A stretch of 64,000 bases of DNA. Source: Polaribacter sp. (GTDB lineage: Bacteria > Bacteroidota > Bacteroidia > Flavobacteriales > Flavobacteriaceae). A program made the position numbers and the translations under genes. The DNA is taken from NCBI RefSeq assembly GCF_024639685.1, contig NZ_JAHEHX010000021.1:124001-188000 (forward strand), in the 5' to 3' direction. How positions within the stretch are numbered: position 1 is the first letter of the stretch; each line of letters begins with the position of its first letter. The notes beneath the pieces were generated by a model. It made no database searches. It had not been told where the DNA came from and worked only from the letters and a program-made list of their open reading frames with translations. Shown here in pieces: positions 10,678 through 21,540 of this stretch.

Positions 10678-10725
10678 AGCTTATTGATATTTTTAAGCTA
10701 AAAGAGTTATTATTTTTTATTTACA

Positions 10726-10757
10726 AAAAAAGGGATAAACGTAAACGCTTATCCCTT
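10726..10757 (-). terminator. Terminator at the end of the ribosomal protein supercluster
   Basis: AAGGGATAAGCG and CGTTTATCCCTT pair (one G-T) around a short loop, followed by a T-run on the minus strand, 25 nt after rplQ. It closes the long run of translation genes. Confidence 0.85.
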
Positions 10758-10781
10758 TATATGTTTAAAAATTTTCATTTT

Positions 10782-11264
10782 TTATTCTTCTGATTTCTCT
10801 TCAGTTGAAGTAGCTTCTACTTGAGCAGTTTCTGCTTTCTTAGAACCTCCTCTTCTACTTCTACGTGTAGACTTTTTAGCTTTTTCGCCTTTAGGGTTGT
10901 AAAGTTCGTTATAATCAACTAACTCAACCATAGCCATAGGGGCATTATCTCCTTGACGATTTCCTAACTTAATAATACGAATATAACCACCTGGTCTGTC
11001 AGCAACTTTTACAGAAATTTCTCTAAAAAGTTCTGTTACTGCATACTTATCACGTAAATAAGAAAATACAGTACGTCTATTGTGAGTAGTATCTGCTTTA
11101 GATTTAGTAATTAATGGCTCTACAAAAACTCTTAATGCTTTTGCTTTTGCAACTGTAGTATTAATACGTTTGTGCTCTATTAAAGAACAAGCCATATTTG
11201 CTAACATCGCTTTTCTATGCGCTGTTTTTCTACCTAAATGATTGTGTTTTTTTCCGTGTCTCAT
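10782..11264 (-). CDS. rplQ: 50S ribosomal protein L17
   Basis: A 160-residue L17, the last gene of the alpha-operon segment. The conserved core ([20 protein letters not shown], and [20 protein letters not shown]) covers about residues 1-115. A Lys/Ser-rich then Glu-rich tail of about 40 residues, ending STEEKSEE, makes it longer than the ~127-residue E. coli protein; such tails are common in Bacteroidota. It follows rpoA by 59 nt and is followed by a strong terminator. Confidence 0.97.
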   Translation of the reverse strand: MRHGKKHNHLGRKTAHRKAMLANMACSLIEHKRINTTVAKAKALRVFVEPLITKSKADTTHNRRTVFSYLRDKYAVTELFREISVKVADRPGGYIRIIKLGNRQGDNAPMAMVELVDYNELYNPKGEKAKKSTRRSRRGGSKKAETAQVEATSTEEKSEE

Positions 11265-11323
11265 GACGTTTGTTTATTCTTTCATCTTGCATCTACCCAT
11301 TTTGAGGAGCAAACTACGAAAGG

Positions 11324-12316
11324 TTAATCTCTATCTAATTTATATTTTGTTAAATCCATTCCAAAACTTAGACCTTTAACAATAACTAATTCTTCTAGCT
11401 CTGTTAATGATTTTTTACCAAAATTTCTAAATTTCATTAAATCACTCTTGTTAAAAGAAACTAAATCACCTAAAGTATCTACTTCTGCTGCTTTTAAACA
11501 ATTTAAAGCTCTTACAGATAAATCCATATCAATTAATCTAGTTTTTAATAACTGACGCATGTGTAATGATTCCTCATCATATGTTTCAGTTTGTGCAATT
11601 TCATCAGCCTCTAAAGTAATACGCTCATCAGAGAATAACATAAAGTGGTGAATTAATATTTTTGCAGCCTCTGTTAAGGCATCCTTTGGATTAATTGAAC
11701 CATCAGTATCAATATCGAAAACTAATTTTTCATAATCTGTTTTTTGCTCAACACGAAAGTTTTCGATTGCATATTTTACATTCTTTATAGGAGTGTAAAT
11801 AGAGTCTGTAAAGATTGTTCCTATTGGAGCTGAAACTTTCTTATTTTCTTCTGCAGGTACAAATCCTCTCCCTTTTTCAATCGTAATTTCTGCGTTTAAT
11901 TTAACAGATTTATCCATGTTACAGATTACTAAATCTGGATTCAATACTTGAAAACCTGAAATAAACTTCTGTAAATCTCCAGCAGTAAACTGCTCTTGAC
12001 CAGATACTGAAACTGATACAGTTTCTCTATCTGTTTCATCAATCTGCTTCTTAAAACGAACTTGTTTTAAGTTTAATATAATTTCAGTAACGTCTTCAAC
12101 AATTCCTGAAACTGTTGAAAATTCATGTTCAACACCATCAATTCTTAATGATGTAATTGCAAAACCTTCTAATGAAGATAATAAAACTCTTCTTAAAGCA
12201 TTACCTACGGTTAATCCAAAACCTGGTTCTAAAGGTCTAAATTCAAATCTACCAGAAAAATCTGTAGACTCAATCATTATTACTTTATCTGGTTTTTGAA
12301 AATTTAAAATTGCCAT
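11324..12316 (-). CDS. rpoA: DNA-directed RNA polymerase subunit alpha
   Basis: A 330-residue alpha subunit, which nucleates assembly of RNA polymerase. The N-terminal dimerisation domain shows [21 protein letters not shown] and [10 protein letters not shown]. The C-terminal domain with its two helix-hairpin-helix motifs is complete ([31 protein letters not shown]). The gene lies between rpsD (93-nt gap) and rplQ, the standard alpha-operon order. Confidence 0.98.
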   Translation of the reverse strand: MAILNFQKPDKVIMIESTDFSGRFEFRPLEPGFGLTVGNALRRVLLSSLEGFAITSLRIDGVEHEFSTVSGIVEDVTEIILNLKQVRFKKQIDETDRETVSVSVSGQEQFTAGDLQKFISGFQVLNPDLVICNMDKSVKLNAEITIEKGRGFVPAEENKKVSAPIGTIFTDSIYTPIKNVKYAIENFRVEQKTDYEKLVFDIDTDGSINPKDALTEAAKILIHHFMLFSDERITLEADEIAQTETYDEESLHMRQLLKTRLIDMDLSVRALNCLKAAEVDTLGDLVSFNKSDLMKFRNFGKKSLTELEELVIVKGLSFGMDLTKYKLDRD

Positions 12317-12409
12317 TTGTTCTTCTTTTTAATTGTTATTTAGTTGCGCGGTTTTCGGTGTGAAGAAATACTTAAAACCCTTTGGCTAAATACCAATATG
12401 ATTAATTTA

Positions 12410-13015
12410 TTACTTAGAATATAATTCTACGATTAACTGCTCTTTAATGTTCTCAGGAATCTGTAATCTTTCAGGTACTTTTACAAAAGTTCCTGTTTTG
12501 GTATCATTATTCCATGTTAACCATTCAAAAACATTATTATTAGACGCTAATGCATCTTTAATAGCTACTAAAGATTTAGATTTCTCTCTAACTGCAACTA
12601 CATCTCCTTCTTTTAAACTGTAAGATGGAATGTTAACAATTTCTCCGTTAACAGTAATGTGTCTATGGGAAACTAATTGACGAGCTCCACTTCTAGAGTT
12701 AGAAACTCCCATTCTATAAACTACGTTGTCTAAACGAGATTCACATAATTGTAATAGAATCTCACCAGTAATTCCTTGAGAAGCTGAAGCTTTTTTAAAT
12801 AAGTTACTGAACTGACGCTCTAATATACCATAAGTATATTTTGCTTTCTGCTTCTCCATTAATTGAGTTGCATATTCAGATTTCTTTCCTCTTCTTCTAG
12901 CATTACCATGCTGTCCTGGAGGAAAATTTCTTTTTTCGAAGTTTTTGTCTTCGCCAAAAATTGCTTCGCCAAATTTACGAGCTATTTTAGTTTTTGGTCC
13001 TGTATATCTTGCCAT
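12410..13015 (-). CDS. rpsD: 30S ribosomal protein S4
   Basis: A 201-residue S4, a primary 16S rRNA binder. The N-terminal region ([17 protein letters not shown]) lacks the four-Cys zinc site of some S4 proteins, so this is the zinc-free form. The S4 RNA-binding domain is seen at [20 protein letters not shown] and [11 protein letters not shown]. It lies between rpsK and rpoA. In E. coli S4 represses the alpha operon; no equivalent control site was identified here. Confidence 0.97.
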   Translation of the reverse strand: MARYTGPKTKIARKFGEAIFGEDKNFEKRNFPPGQHGNARRRGKKSEYATQLMEKQKAKYTYGILERQFSNLFKKASASQGITGEILLQLCESRLDNVVYRMGVSNSRSGARQLVSHRHITVNGEIVNIPSYSLKEGDVVAVREKSKSLVAIKDALASNNNVFEWLTWNNDTKTGTFVKVPERLQIPENIKEQLIVELYSK

Positions 13016-13094
13016 TTCTTTTTGTGTTAAGATTAGGGATTATGAATTAAGGCTTATCCTTCGAAAATCTTATTCCTAATCGATTAAAATATAA

Positions 13095-13478
13095 TTATAC
13101 TCTTCTTCTTTTTGGTGGACGACACCCATTATGAGGAATTGGTGTAACATCAATAATTTCTGTTACTTCAATACCAGCATTATGGATAGATCTTATTGCA
13201 GATTCTCTACCATTACCAGGTCCTTTAACATAAACTTTTACCTTACGTAAACCTGCTTCCTTTGCAACGTTAGCACAATCTTCTGCTGCTAATTGAGCTG
13301 CATATGGAGTATTCTTTTTAGAACCTCTAAAACCCATTTTACCAGCAGATGACCATGAAATTACATCACCTTTTTTATTTGTTAAAGAAATAATGATATT
13401 GTTAAAAGTTGCACTTACGTGAGCTTCTCCAATTGCATCAATTATAACTTTACGTTTTTTTGAACTTGCTTTTGCCAT
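13095..13478 (-). CDS. rpsK: 30S ribosomal protein S11
   Basis: A 127-residue S11 of the 30S platform. Diagnostic segments are [51 protein letters not shown] and the C-terminal [11 protein letters not shown]. Standard position between rpsM and rpsD. Confidence 0.98.
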   Translation of the reverse strand: MAKASSKKRKVIIDAIGEAHVSATFNNIIISLTNKKGDVISWSSAGKMGFRGSKKNTPYAAQLAAEDCANVAKEAGLRKVKVYVKGPGNGRESAIRSIHNAGIEVTEIIDVTPIPHNGCRPPKRRRV

Positions 13479-13562
13479 AATATTAATTGTTTAGCTATCA
13501 CTTTATAGTAAATTGTATAAAATACGGCACACTATTAGTTGATAACTCGTTTAATCTCTAAC

Positions 13563-13928
13563 TTATTTCTTCTTGTTAGCTACAGTTTTTCTCTTACCTT
13601 TTCTTGTACGAGAATTGTTTTTTGTTCTTTGACCTCTTAAAGGAAGTCCTAATCTATGACGAATTCCACGCTGACAACCAATATCCATCAAGCGTTTGAT
13701 GTTTATTTGTACTTCAGAACGTAATTCCCCTTCAATTGTGAAAGATCCTACTTGTTCTCTAATTGCTGCGATTTGACCATCTGTCCAATCTTGAACTTTG
13801 ATACTTTCATCAACTTTTGCTTCTGCTAAAACTTTTTTAGCTCTACTGTTTCCTATACCAAAGATGTAAGTTAAAGCAATAACTCCTCTTTTATTCTTTG
13901 GAATATCAATACCTGCTATTCTTGCCAT
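13563..13928 (-). CDS. rpsM: 30S ribosomal protein S13
   Basis: A 121-residue S13 of the 30S head, which contacts tRNA and the 50S subunit. Motifs include [34 protein letters not shown] and the basic C-terminus [20 protein letters not shown]. It follows rpmJ after an 87-nt AT-rich gap. Confidence 0.98.
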   Translation of the reverse strand: MARIAGIDIPKNKRGVIALTYIFGIGNSRAKKVLAEAKVDESIKVQDWTDGQIAAIREQVGSFTIEGELRSEVQINIKRLMDIGCQRGIRHRLGLPLRGQRTKNNSRTRKGKRKTVANKKK

Positions 13929-14015
13929 ATTAATTAGTTATTAGTTGTTGGCTTTTGTTAGTTAATTTTAATTAAACAGTTAATTAATATATAACGTATA
14001 AAACCAACTTCTACT

Positions 14016-14132
14016 TTATCCTTGTCTTTGTTTAAATCTAGGATTCTGTTTGTTAATTACGTATAATCTACCTTTTCTGCGAACTATTTTGCAGTCGGCA
14101 CTTCTCTTTTTTACTGATGCTCTTACTTTCAT
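14016..14132 (-). CDS. rpmJ: 50S ribosomal protein L36 (zinc-free form)
   Basis: A 38-residue gene reading [20 protein letters not shown] and ending NPRFKQRQG, with a TAA stop at 14016-14018. It sits between infA and rpsM, its normal place. Only one Cys remains of the Cys/His zinc ligands of typical L36, so this is the C-minus type that needs no zinc, as commonly found in Bacteroidota. The start at 14132 is fixed by the family N-terminus MKVRASVK. Confidence 0.96.
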   Translation of the reverse strand: MKVRASVKKRSADCKIVRRKGRLYVINKQNPRFKQRQG

Positions 14133-14143
14133 CTGTTTTGTTT

Positions 14144-14359
14144 TTAGTATCTGTAAGTAATTCTTGCTTTTGTTAAATCGTATGGACTCATTTCTAATTT
14201 TACCTTATCTCCGGGTAAAAGTTTAATATAATGCATACGCATTTTACCTGATATATGAGCTGTAACAATATGACCGTTTTCTAATTCTACACGAAACATT
14301 GCATTTGATAATGCTTCTGTAATTGTCCCATCTTGTTGAATTGCTGATTGTTTAGCCAT
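14144..14359 (-). CDS. infA: Translation initiation factor IF-1
   Basis: A 71-residue S1-fold protein that binds the 30S A-site during initiation. Matching segments are [39 protein letters not shown] and [10 protein letters not shown]. It starts one nucleotide after the secY stop, so translation may be coupled. No adk or map gene lies between secY and infA. Confidence 0.98.
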   Translation of the reverse strand: MAKQSAIQQDGTITEALSNAMFRVELENGHIVTAHISGKMRMHYIKLLPGDKVKLEMSPYDLTKARITYRY

Positions 14360-14360
14360 A

Positions 14361-15686
14361 CTATTTATTCGATTTTCTATTGCTATTTCCTGTTTTCATT
14401 AAACCATCATAGTGACGATTTAATAAATAAGAATTAATTTGTTGTAATGTATCTATTGCAACACCAACCATAATGATTAATGATGTACCTCCATAAAACA
14501 TTGCCCAGCTTTGTTGTACTCCAAACTGGACTACAATTGCTGGTAATATTGATAAAGCTGCTAAAAATAAAGAACCCGGAAAAGTAATTCTTGATAAAAC
14601 AGAATCTAAACGTTCAGCTGTATCTTTTCCTGGTCTAATTCCTGGTATAAAACCACCACTTCTTTTTAGATCTTCAGCCATTTTATTCGTAGGAATAGTG
14701 ATTGCTGTATAAAAGAAACTAAAAATGATGATTAATAGTGCAAAAATAACATTATAACCTAGACCATTAATGTCTTGCAAACTAGCCATAAATGGAAACC
14801 TTTGAGCTAAAGCCATAGGTACAAACATTATTGCCTGAGCAAAAATTATTGGCATTACACCAGCTGCATTTAACTTTAATGGTATGTAATCTCTACTTCC
14901 TGCAACATTTTGTGTATTTCCTACAACTGTTCTTCTAGCGTACTGGACTGCAATCTTTCTAACAGCGGTAACTAGTAATACAGTAAGTAAAATAACCACA
15001 AACCAAACAATAATCTCAATTAAAATCATCATGATTCCACCTGCACCAGCATTTGTTGTTTTAGCAACAAACTCTTGTAAAAATGCTGCAGGGAAATTAG
15101 CAATAATACCTACAGTAATAAGTAGTGATATTCCATTACCTACACCTTTGTCCGTAATACGCTCTCCTAACCACATAGCAAATATTGTACCTGCAGTTAA
15201 AATGATAATTGATGAAACCCAAAATGTAGCACCACTAACTAAAAAAGCTTCTGGTCCTAATCCGAATTGTGTTTTTATAGCTGTAATATACGTTGGTGCT
15301 TGTACCAAAGTAATAGCTATTGTTAACCATCTTGTTATTTGTGTAATTTTTTTACGTCCACTTTCTCCATCTTTCTGTAATTTTTGCAAATAAGGAACTG
15401 CTATTCCCATTAACTGAACTACAATAGAAGCAGAAATATAAGGCATAATACCAAGTGCCATTACTGACGCTCTAGCAAATGCCCCTCCTGTAAATGCATT
15501 CAATAAACCTAAAAGACCACCATCAGTACTTTCCTTTAAAGCCGCAAGTTGTAATGGATCCACTCCTGGTAAAGGAACAGCAGCCATAAAACGATAAACG
15601 GCAATTAAACCTATTGTTAAAAGAATTTTGTTTTTTAATTCTTCAATACTAAAAATGTCTTTTAATCTATTAATAAAATTCATCAT
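14361..15686 (-). CDS. secY: Protein translocase subunit SecY
   Basis: A 441-residue channel subunit of the Sec translocase with ten expected membrane helices. Motifs seen are [10 protein letters not shown] at the first periplasmic region, [16 protein letters not shown] in helix 2, [14 protein letters not shown], and FKRSGGF-like [15 protein letters not shown] in the cytoplasmic loop that contacts the ribosome and SecA. Two possible starts, ATG-ATG, are adjacent at 15686 and 15683. It lies between rplO (10-nt gap) and infA. Confidence 0.97.
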   Translation of the reverse strand: MMNFINRLKDIFSIEELKNKILLTIGLIAVYRFMAAVPLPGVDPLQLAALKESTDGGLLGLLNAFTGGAFARASVMALGIMPYISASIVVQLMGIAVPYLQKLQKDGESGRKKITQITRWLTIAITLVQAPTYITAIKTQFGLGPEAFLVSGATFWVSSIIILTAGTIFAMWLGERITDKGVGNGISLLITVGIIANFPAAFLQEFVAKTTNAGAGGIMMILIEIIVWFVVILLTVLLVTAVRKIAVQYARRTVVGNTQNVAGSRDYIPLKLNAAGVMPIIFAQAIMFVPMALAQRFPFMASLQDINGLGYNVIFALLIIIFSFFYTAITIPTNKMAEDLKRSGGFIPGIRPGKDTAERLDSVLSRITFPGSLFLAALSILPAIVVQFGVQQSWAMFYGGTSLIIMVGVAIDTLQQINSYLLNRHYDGLMKTGNSNRKSNK

Positions 15687-15696
15687 TTACGAGATC

Positions 15697-16149
15697 TTAT
15701 AAAGTAACAGCTTCTCCTCCAGCAGCTTCAATAGCGGCTTTTGCTGATGCTGTAAATTTATGAACAGTTATATTTAATTTAGCTTTTAACTCACCATTAC
15801 CTAATATTTTTACCAGGTCATTCTTACCCGCTAATCTATTAGCTATTAGTATATCTAAATCAACTGAATCTTTGATTTTCCCTGCATCAACTAAAGACTG
15901 TAATTTATCTAAATTGATGCCTTGGTATTCTTTTCTGTTAAGATTAGTGAAACCAAACTTTGGTACACGTCTTTGTAAAGGCATTTGACCACCTTCAAAA
16001 CCTATTTTTCTAGAATAACCTGATCGAGATTTAGCCCCTTTGTGACCTCTTGTAGAAGTTCCTCCATGACCAGAACCTTCACCACGTGCGATTCTTTTCC
16101 CTTTTTTAACAGATCCTTCTGCTGGTGTTAAGTTATGTAAACTACTCAT
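15697..16149 (-). CDS. rplO: 50S ribosomal protein L15
   Basis: A 150-residue L15. The long glycine- and arginine-rich N-terminal extension (KKGKRIARGEGSGHGGTSTR, GHKGAKSRSGYSRKIGFEGG) and the C-terminal domain are complete. Standard position between rpmD and secY. Confidence 0.98.
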   Translation of the reverse strand: MSSLHNLTPAEGSVKKGKRIARGEGSGHGGTSTRGHKGAKSRSGYSRKIGFEGGQMPLQRRVPKFGFTNLNRKEYQGINLDKLQSLVDAGKIKDSVDLDILIANRLAGKNDLVKILGNGELKAKLNITVHKFTASAKAAIEAAGGEAVTL

Positions 16150-16159
16150 TTTAAATATC

Positions 16160-16342
16160 TTATTTTAATTTCTCTACAGAAACTAAATGTGAAACTCTAT
16201 TTACCATACCAACAATTGATGGAGTTGCCTCGTGCTCAACAGATTGGTTCATCCTACGTAAACCTAATGCTTCTAAAGTTCTTTTTTGATTCTTTAAACG
16301 CCCGATTTGACTTTTTACTTGTGTAACTTTAATTTTTGTCAT
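16160..16342 (-). CDS. rpmD: 50S ribosomal protein L30
   Basis: A 60-residue L30 ([38 protein letters not shown]). Complete; 11 nt after rpsE and 10 nt before rplO. Confidence 0.97.
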   Translation of the reverse strand: MTKIKVTQVKSQIGRLKNQKRTLEALGLRRMNQSVEHEATPSIVGMVNRVSHLVSVEKLK

Positions 16343-16353
16343 CTCTACTAGAT

Positions 16354-16875
16354 TTATCCGTTAAATACTTTTTCTAAAGATATACCTCTTTGCTTTGCTA
16401 TTGCAACAGCACTTCTTAATTGAAGTAAAGCGTCAAAAGTTGCTTTAACAGCATTATGAGGATTAGAAGATCCTTGAGACTTAGATAACACGTCTTGTAT
16501 CCCAACTGATTCTAATACTGCACGTACCGCACCACCAGCAATAACCCCTGTACCAGGAGAAGCAGGTTTAATGAATACTTTTGCACCACCAAACTTACCT
16601 TTTTGTTCGTGCGGTAAAGTACCTTCAAGAATTGGTATTCTTACTAAATTTTTCTTTGCGTCTTCTACAGCTTTTGCTATTGCAGATGAAACATCCTTTG
16701 ATTTTCCTAATCCGTGACCTACAACTCCGTTACCATCACCAACAACAACAATAGCAGAAAAACCGAATGCTCTACCACCTTTTGTTACTTTAGTTACACG
16801 CTGTACACCAACTAATCTATCTACAAGCTCTAATCCGCTTGGTTTAACTCTTTCTACGTTTTTATAACCTTGCAT
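16354..16875 (-). CDS. rpsE: 30S ribosomal protein S5
   Basis: A 173-residue S5 involved in decoding accuracy. The double-stranded-RNA-like N-terminal domain ([40 protein letters not shown]) and the C-terminal domain ([39 protein letters not shown]) are complete. Confidence 0.98.
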   Translation of the reverse strand: MQGYKNVERVKPSGLELVDRLVGVQRVTKVTKGGRAFGFSAIVVVGDGNGVVGHGLGKSKDVSSAIAKAVEDAKKNLVRIPILEGTLPHEQKGKFGGAKVFIKPASPGTGVIAGGAVRAVLESVGIQDVLSKSQGSSNPHNAVKATFDALLQLRSAVAIAKQRGISLEKVFNG

Positions 16876-16881
16876 AATTTC

Positions 16882-17232
16882 TTAAAATTTTAAACCAGCT
16901 TCTCTTGCAGCATCTGCTAATACTTTGACTCTACCATGGTATAAATAACCATTTCTATCAAAAGCAACAGTTTCGACTCCTACTTTTGTAGCTTTTTCTG
17001 CAATTGTTTTACCTACTATAGTAGCTGCTTCAACTTTTGTTGTTGCTTTTAAATCTTTATCTCTAGATGAAACTGAAGCTAAAGTAACCCCATTTACATC
17101 ATCTACTAATTGAGCATAAATCTCTTTATTACTTCTGTAAACTGACAATCTTGGTTTAGTTGCTGTACCAGAAACAATTTTTCTAATTCTATGCTTAATT
17201 CTAATTCTTCTTTGTAGCTTTGATAATGCCAT
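16882..17232 (-). CDS. rplR: 50S ribosomal protein L18
   Basis: A 116-residue L18, which binds 5S rRNA. Seen: [35 protein letters not shown] and the C-terminal [20 protein letters not shown]. Gap of 6 nt to rpsE. Confidence 0.98.
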   Translation of the reverse strand: MALSKLQRRIRIKHRIRKIVSGTATKPRLSVYRSNKEIYAQLVDDVNGVTLASVSSRDKDLKATTKVEAATIVGKTIAEKATKVGVETVAFDRNGYLYHGRVKVLADAAREAGLKF

Positions 17233-17243
17233 AATGCTATATA

Positions 17244-17789
17244 TTATGCAGACTTACCTGCTTTTCTTCTTAATACTTCACCAACAAACTTAACACCTTT
17301 ACCTTTATAAGGCTCTGGAACTCTGAAAGAACGAATCTTTGCAGCAACTTGACCAACTAATTGTTTGTCAAACGAAGATAACTTAATGATTGGGTTTTTC
17401 CCTTTCTCTGATATAGTTTCAACTTTAACCTCTGGAGCTAAGTTTAGAATTATATTATGAGAGAAACCTAAAGCTAAATCTAATTTTTGACCTTGATTAG
17501 AAGCTCTATAACCAACTCCAACTAATTCCAAATCTTTAGTCCATCCTTTAGAAACACCTTCAATCATATTATTGATTAAAGCTCTCATTAAACCGTGTTG
17601 TGCTTTGTGATCTTTGCTTTCTGATGCTCTATCTAAAGTAATAACATCATTTTCAATCTTTACAGTAATACCTTCAGAAATTGTTTGAGATAATTCTCCT
17701 AATTTACCTTTTACTGTAATTACGTTTTCATTAATGTTTACATCTACACCTTGTGCTATGCTAACTGGGTTTTTTCCAATTCTACTCAT
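17244..17789 (-). CDS. rplF: 50S ribosomal protein L6
   Basis: A 181-residue L6 made of two related domains; diagnostic segments are [14 protein letters not shown] and the C-terminal [20 protein letters not shown] followed by RKAGKSA. Located 10 nt after rpsH. Confidence 0.98.
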   Translation of the reverse strand: MSRIGKNPVSIAQGVDVNINENVITVKGKLGELSQTISEGITVKIENDVITLDRASESKDHKAQHGLMRALINNMIEGVSKGWTKDLELVGVGYRASNQGQKLDLALGFSHNIILNLAPEVKVETISEKGKNPIIKLSSFDKQLVGQVAAKIRSFRVPEPYKGKGVKFVGEVLRRKAGKSA

Positions 17790-17799
17790 CTCTTAAGGT

Positions 17800-18198
17800 T
17801 TAATAAACGTAACATAAAACTTCACCTCCAACATTCTCTTGTTTTGCTTTTTTGTTTGTCATTACACCTTTAGATGTAGAAACAATAGCAATACCAAGTC
17901 CGTTTAATACTCTTGGCATCTCTGAAGAGCCAACATATTTACGTAAACCAGGAGTACTAATTCGTTGAATTTTTCTAATAACTGACTCTTTTGTGTCTTT
18001 GTCATATTTTAAAGCAATCTTGATGGTTCCTTGAACTTTATCATCGTTAAATTGATAACTTAAAATATAACCTTGATCAAACAAGATTTTTGTCATCTCC
18101 TTCTTCAAATTTGAAGCAGGGATTTCAACTACTCTGTGACCTGCAGCGATAGCATTTCTTACTCTAGTAAGATAATCCGCGATTGGATCTGTATACAT
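17800..18198 (-). CDS. rpsH: 30S ribosomal protein S8
   Basis: A 132-residue S8, a primary 16S rRNA binder. Seen: DPIADYLTRVRNAIAAGHRV at the N-terminus and GLGIAIVSTSKGVMTNKKAK at the C-terminus, the RNA-binding half. Unlike its neighbours, which are a few bases apart, it is separated from rpsN by 162 nt holding a promoter-like box and a structured leader. In E. coli S8 is the autogenous repressor of the spc operon, so a leader placed directly before the S8 gene may be a control site; this is inference. Confidence 0.98.
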   Translation of the reverse strand: MYTDPIADYLTRVRNAIAAGHRVVEIPASNLKKEMTKILFDQGYILSYQFNDDKVQGTIKIALKYDKDTKESVIRKIQRISTPGLRKYVGSSEMPRVLNGLGIAIVSTSKGVMTNKKAKQENVGGEVLCYVY

Positions 18199-18322
18199 AA
18201 TTAATTAAATTGCGATTATGGTTTTCATCTTTCTCTATTTACACTACAGATTTCTCTGTGAAACATGAACCTTTAATCAGTTAAAATTCTAATACTCAAA
18301 AAAAATAGAGCGCGCAAAGATA
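18199..18322 (-). promoter_or_regulatory. Internal promoter and structured leader ahead of rpsH
   Basis: On the minus strand TATCTTTG (18322-18315) is an exact Bacteroidota -7 box; its -33 partner is not clear. Transcription from it would start near 18310. From there CTCTATTT (18310-18303) can pair with AAATAGAG (18240-18233), closing a domain that contains a hairpin, ACAGA-GAAA-TCTGT (18259-18246), with a GNRA-type tetraloop. The gap holds no reading frame. This points to a separate transcription unit beginning at rpsH and a possible binding site for a ribosomal protein. Confidence 0.6.
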
Positions 18323-18360
18323 CACATTCTATTTTTATTAAAAGATTTAAATCAAATTTT

Positions 18361-18630
18361 CTACCAACTTGCTTTTTTAACACCTGGTATTAAACCTTGA
18401 TTTGCCATTTCACGAAAAGTTACACGCGAAATACCAAATTGTCTCATATATCCTTTAGGACGACCAGTTAATTTACACCTATTGTGTAATCTAATTGGTG
18501 ATGCATTTTTTGGTAATTTTTGTAATGCTTCATAATCGCCAGCTTCTTTTAAAGCTTTTCTTTTTTCAGCATATTTAGCAACTGTACGTTCTCTTTTGCG
18601 CTCACGCGCTTTCATTGATTCTTTAGCCAT
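18361..18630 (-). CDS. rpsN: 30S ribosomal protein S14 (zinc-free, long form)
   Basis: An 89-residue S14 of the long type without the CxxC-CxxC zinc site found in 61-residue forms (only one Cys, in [15 protein letters not shown]). The C-terminal [20 protein letters not shown] is typical. It is the last gene of the segment starting at rplC; a promoter-like region separates it from rpsH. Confidence 0.98.
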   Translation of the reverse strand: MAKESMKARERKRERTVAKYAEKRKALKEAGDYEALQKLPKNASPIRLHNRCKLTGRPKGYMRQFGISRVTFREMANQGLIPGVKKASW

Positions 18631-18633
18631 TTC

Positions 18634-19185
18634 TTAATTTTTTTTGAATGGTAAACCTAATTCTCCTAATAATGACTTCGCTTCTTTATCAGTATTTGCA
18701 GATGTTACAAATGTAATATCCATACCGTTAATTTTTTTAACTTGATCAATATTAATTTCTGGATAAATGATTTGTTCTGTAACTCCTAAATTGTAATTAC
18801 CTCTTCCGTCAAACCCATTAGCTTTTATACCGTTAAAGTCTCTAACACGTGGTAAAGAAGCAGTAACTAACCTGTCTAAAAATTCATACATCTTATCTCC
18901 TCTTAACGTAACTTTTACACCAATTGGCATACCCTTACGTAATTTAAAAGATGCAACATCTTTTTTAGACATTGTAGAAATCGCTTTCTGACCAGTAATC
19001 TTAGTCAACTCCTCTACAGCATAATCTATTAATTTCTTATCTGCGATTGCAGCACCAACACCTTTAGAAACAACAATCTTTTCTAATTTAGGTACTTGCA
19101 TTACATTCTTATAGCTGAATTCTTCAGTAAGACTTTTAATAACTCTTTCTTTATATTCCGCTTTTAATCTTGGTACGTAACTCAT
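18634..19185 (-). CDS. rplE: 50S ribosomal protein L5
   Basis: A 183-residue L5 (5S rRNA-binding, central protuberance). Diagnostic segments are [39 protein letters not shown], and [20 protein letters not shown]. Gap of 3 nt to rpsN. Confidence 0.98.
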   Translation of the reverse strand: MSYVPRLKAEYKERVIKSLTEEFSYKNVMQVPKLEKIVVSKGVGAAIADKKLIDYAVEELTKITGQKAISTMSKKDVASFKLRKGMPIGVKVTLRGDKMYEFLDRLVTASLPRVRDFNGIKANGFDGRGNYNLGVTEQIIYPEINIDQVKKINGMDITFVTSANTDKEAKSLLGELGLPFKKN

Positions 19186-19193
19186 GATTAATT

Positions 19194-19496
19194 CTATTTA
19201 TTCGTTTTTTTAGAGATTCTAGTCTTAGACTCCCCATCAACATTATAACCAACTCTTACAGCTACACCATCTTCTACCAACATAACGTTAGAAATATGCA
19301 ATGATGCTTCTTTCTTTACAATACCGCCTTGAGGACTTTGAGCACTAGGTTTAGTGTGTTTAGAAACTAAATTCACACCTTCTACTAATACTCTATGCTT
19401 ATCTTTGATAATTTGTAAAACTTTACCTTCAGATCCTTTATGATCACCTGCAATAACCTTTACAGTATCTCCTGATTTTATTTTGAACTTCTTCAT
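19194..19496 (-). CDS. rplX: 50S ribosomal protein L24
   Basis: A 100-residue L24, an assembly initiator of the 50S subunit. The KOW motif is visible at residues ~5-30 ([20 protein letters not shown]), followed by [20 protein letters not shown]. Complete; between rplN and rplE. Confidence 0.98.
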   Translation of the reverse strand: MKKFKIKSGDTVKVIAGDHKGSEGKVLQIIKDKHRVLVEGVNLVSKHTKPSAQSPQGGIVKKEASLHISNVMLVEDGVAVRVGYNVDGESKTRISKKTNK

Positions 19497-19508
19497 TTGT
19501 GTAATAGT

Positions 19509-19877
19509 TTAAAGCACTTCAGGTGCTAATGATACAATTTTCATAAATTGCTTATCACGAAGCTCACGTGCAACAGGTCCAAAAACACGAGTTCCTCTCA
19601 TCTCCTCTGTAGGGTTCAAAAGTACACAAGCGTTATCGTCAAATCTAATATAAGATCCGTCTTTACGTCTAACTTCTTTTTTAGTTCTTACAACAACTGC
19701 TCTAGATACTTGACCTTTCTTTACAGTTCCGTTTGGAGTTGCAGATTTAACAGATACAACAATCTTGTCTCCAATGCTTGCGTAACGTTTTTTTGTTCCT
19801 CCTAAAACTCTAATTACTAAAACTTCTTTTGCTCCAGTATTGTCTGCTACTTTTAATCTTGATTCTGTCTGTAACAT
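19509..19877 (-). CDS. rplN: 50S ribosomal protein L14
   Basis: A 122-residue L14 ([60 protein letters not shown]). Full length. Its start lies 1 nt after the rpsQ stop. Confidence 0.98.
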   Translation of the reverse strand: MLQTESRLKVADNTGAKEVLVIRVLGGTKKRYASIGDKIVVSVKSATPNGTVKKGQVSRAVVVRTKKEVRRKDGSYIRFDDNACVLLNPTEEMRGTRVFGPVARELRDKQFMKIVSLAPEVL

Positions 19878-19878
19878 A

Positions 19879-20136
19879 TTATTTAGCTCTTTCTAGGATT
19901 TCTACTAATCTCCAACGTTTAGATTTACTCATAGGTCTTGTTTCCATGATCCTAACAGTATCTCCTTCGTTGCAATCATTCTGTTCGTCGTGTGCAACAT
20001 ACTTTTTCGTTTTTAAAACGAATTTACCGTACATTGGGTGTTTTACTCTTTTCGTTTCAGAAACAACAATAGATTTCTCCATTTTGCTACTAGAAACAAC
20101 ACCAATTCTCTCTTTTCTAAGATTTCTTTTTTCCAT
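19879..20136 (-). CDS. rpsQ: 30S ribosomal protein S17
   Basis: An 85-residue S17, OB fold ([55 protein letters not shown]). Full length. Confidence 0.98.
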   Translation of the reverse strand: MEKRNLRKERIGVVSSSKMEKSIVVSETKRVKHPMYGKFVLKTKKYVAHDEQNDCNEGDTVRIMETRPMSKSKRWRLVEILERAK

Positions 20137-20156
20137 CTTTAAAACTGACTATAGAA

Positions 20157-20348
20157 TTATTGTAATTCTCTTTTTGTTAATTCTGTTGCAATTCTTGCTA
20201 CAGTTCTTCTTAAACTTCTCAACTGCAATGGATTCTCCATAGGAGTGATTGCGTGAGTCATTTTAAGATCGGTATAATTTTTTTGCAACGCTACCAACTT
20301 TTCATTTAGATCAGCTGTAGATAATTCTTTAATTTCTGATTGTTTCAT
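20157..20348 (-). CDS. rpmC: 50S ribosomal protein L29
   Basis: A 63-residue two-helix L29 near the exit tunnel (MKQSEIKELSTADLNEKLVA, ending RIATELTKRELQ). Complete; 11 nt after rplP. Confidence 0.97.
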   Translation of the reverse strand: MKQSEIKELSTADLNEKLVALQKNYTDLKMTHAITPMENPLQLRSLRRTVARIATELTKRELQ

Positions 20349-20359
20349 TTTATTTAGAA

Positions 20360-20791
20360 TTATGCGTTAATATCAAAATCTCTTGCGATTACAAACTTCG
20401 TTCTTACAGGAAGTTTTTGCGCAGCTAAACGAAGTGCTTCTTTTGCAACATCCATTGGTACACCACCAACTTCAAACAAAATTCTACCTGGTTTAATTAC
20501 TGCTACGAAATGATCTGGAGCACCCTTACCCTTACCCATACGAACCTCTAAAGGTTTCTTTGTAATAGGTTTATCCGGAAAGATTTTAATCCATAACTGA
20601 CCTTCTCTTTTCATATGACGAGTAGCTGCAATACGAGCTGCTTCAATCTGACGTGAAGTTAATAAATTCTGGTCCAAAGATTTTATACCAAACATTCCGT
20701 TAGAAAGTTGATTACCTCTTTGAGAGTTTCCAGACATATTTCCTTTGCCTTTCTGTACCTTACGATATTTTACTCTTTTTGGCTGTAACAT
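20360..20791 (-). CDS. rplP: 50S ribosomal protein L16
   Basis: A 143-residue L16 lining the A-site region ([40 protein letters not shown]). The N-terminal start MLQPKR is the family standard, supporting the start at 20791. Confidence 0.98.
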   Translation of the reverse strand: MLQPKRVKYRKVQKGKGNMSGNSQRGNQLSNGMFGIKSLDQNLLTSRQIEAARIAATRHMKREGQLWIKIFPDKPITKKPLEVRMGKGKGAPDHFVAVIKPGRILFEVGGVPMDVAKEALRLAAQKLPVRTKFVIARDFDINA

Positions 20792-20812
20792 TTTTAATTT
20801 CTAGTTTAAAAA

Positions 20813-21529
20813 TTATTTTCTTCTACGTGGTTGACGTTTAGATCTATCACCACCTTTACCACCTTGCTTTTTAGACAAACCAACTAACGGAGATAATTCT
20901 CTTTTTCCATAAACCTCACCTTTCATTATCCATACTTTTACACCTAATCTACCATAGGTTGTATGCGCTTCAACTAAAGCATAATCAATGTCAGCTCTAA
21001 AAGTAGAAAGAGGAATTCTACCTTCTTTAAAATGTTCTGATCTAGCCATCTCTGCACCATTTAAACGACCTGAAATCTGAATTTTTATTCCTTCAGCATT
21101 CATACGCATAGTAGCAGCAATTGCCATTTTTATTGCTCTCTTGTAAGAAATTCTATTTTCAATTTGACGAGCAACACTAGTTGCAACTAATCTTGCATCT
21201 AATTCTGGACGTTTAATTTCAAAAATATTAATTTGAACCTCTTTACCTGTAATTTTTTTAAGCTCTTCCTTTAACTTATCTACTTCCTGACCTCCTTTAC
21301 CAATAATAATTCCTGGACGTGCAGTTGTAATAGTAACGGTTACAAGTTTTAAAGTACGCTCTATAATTACTCTAGAAACACTTGCTTTAGATAATCTAGC
21401 ATGAATATACTTTCTTATCTTATCATCTTCAGCAATTTTATCTCCGTAGTCATTTGCACCATACCAGTTAGATTCCCAACCTCTGATGATTCCTAAACGA
21501 TTCCCTATTGGATTTGTTTTTTGTCCCAT
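20813..21529 (-). CDS. rpsC: 30S ribosomal protein S3
   Basis: A 238-residue S3 at the mRNA entry tunnel. The KH domain is seen at [20 protein letters not shown]; the C-terminal domain at [20 protein letters not shown] and [20 protein letters not shown] short basic tail ends [10 protein letters not shown]. Confidence 0.98.
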   Translation of the reverse strand: MGQKTNPIGNRLGIIRGWESNWYGANDYGDKIAEDDKIRKYIHARLSKASVSRVIIERTLKLVTVTITTARPGIIIGKGGQEVDKLKEELKKITGKEVQINIFEIKRPELDARLVATSVARQIENRISYKRAIKMAIAATMRMNAEGIKIQISGRLNGAEMARSEHFKEGRIPLSTFRADIDYALVEAHTTYGRLGVKVWIMKGEVYGKRELSPLVGLSKKQGGKGGDRSKRQPRRRK

Positions 21530-21540
21530 TTCTACTTTGA

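Noticed and set aside
15031-15393. A 120-codon plus-strand frame
   Set aside because: Antisense shadow of secY.
19829-20242. A 137-codon plus-strand open frame
   Set aside because: It is antisense to rplN, rpsQ and rpmC, which are certain genes; hydrophobic composition arises from reading AT-rich ribosomal genes backwards.
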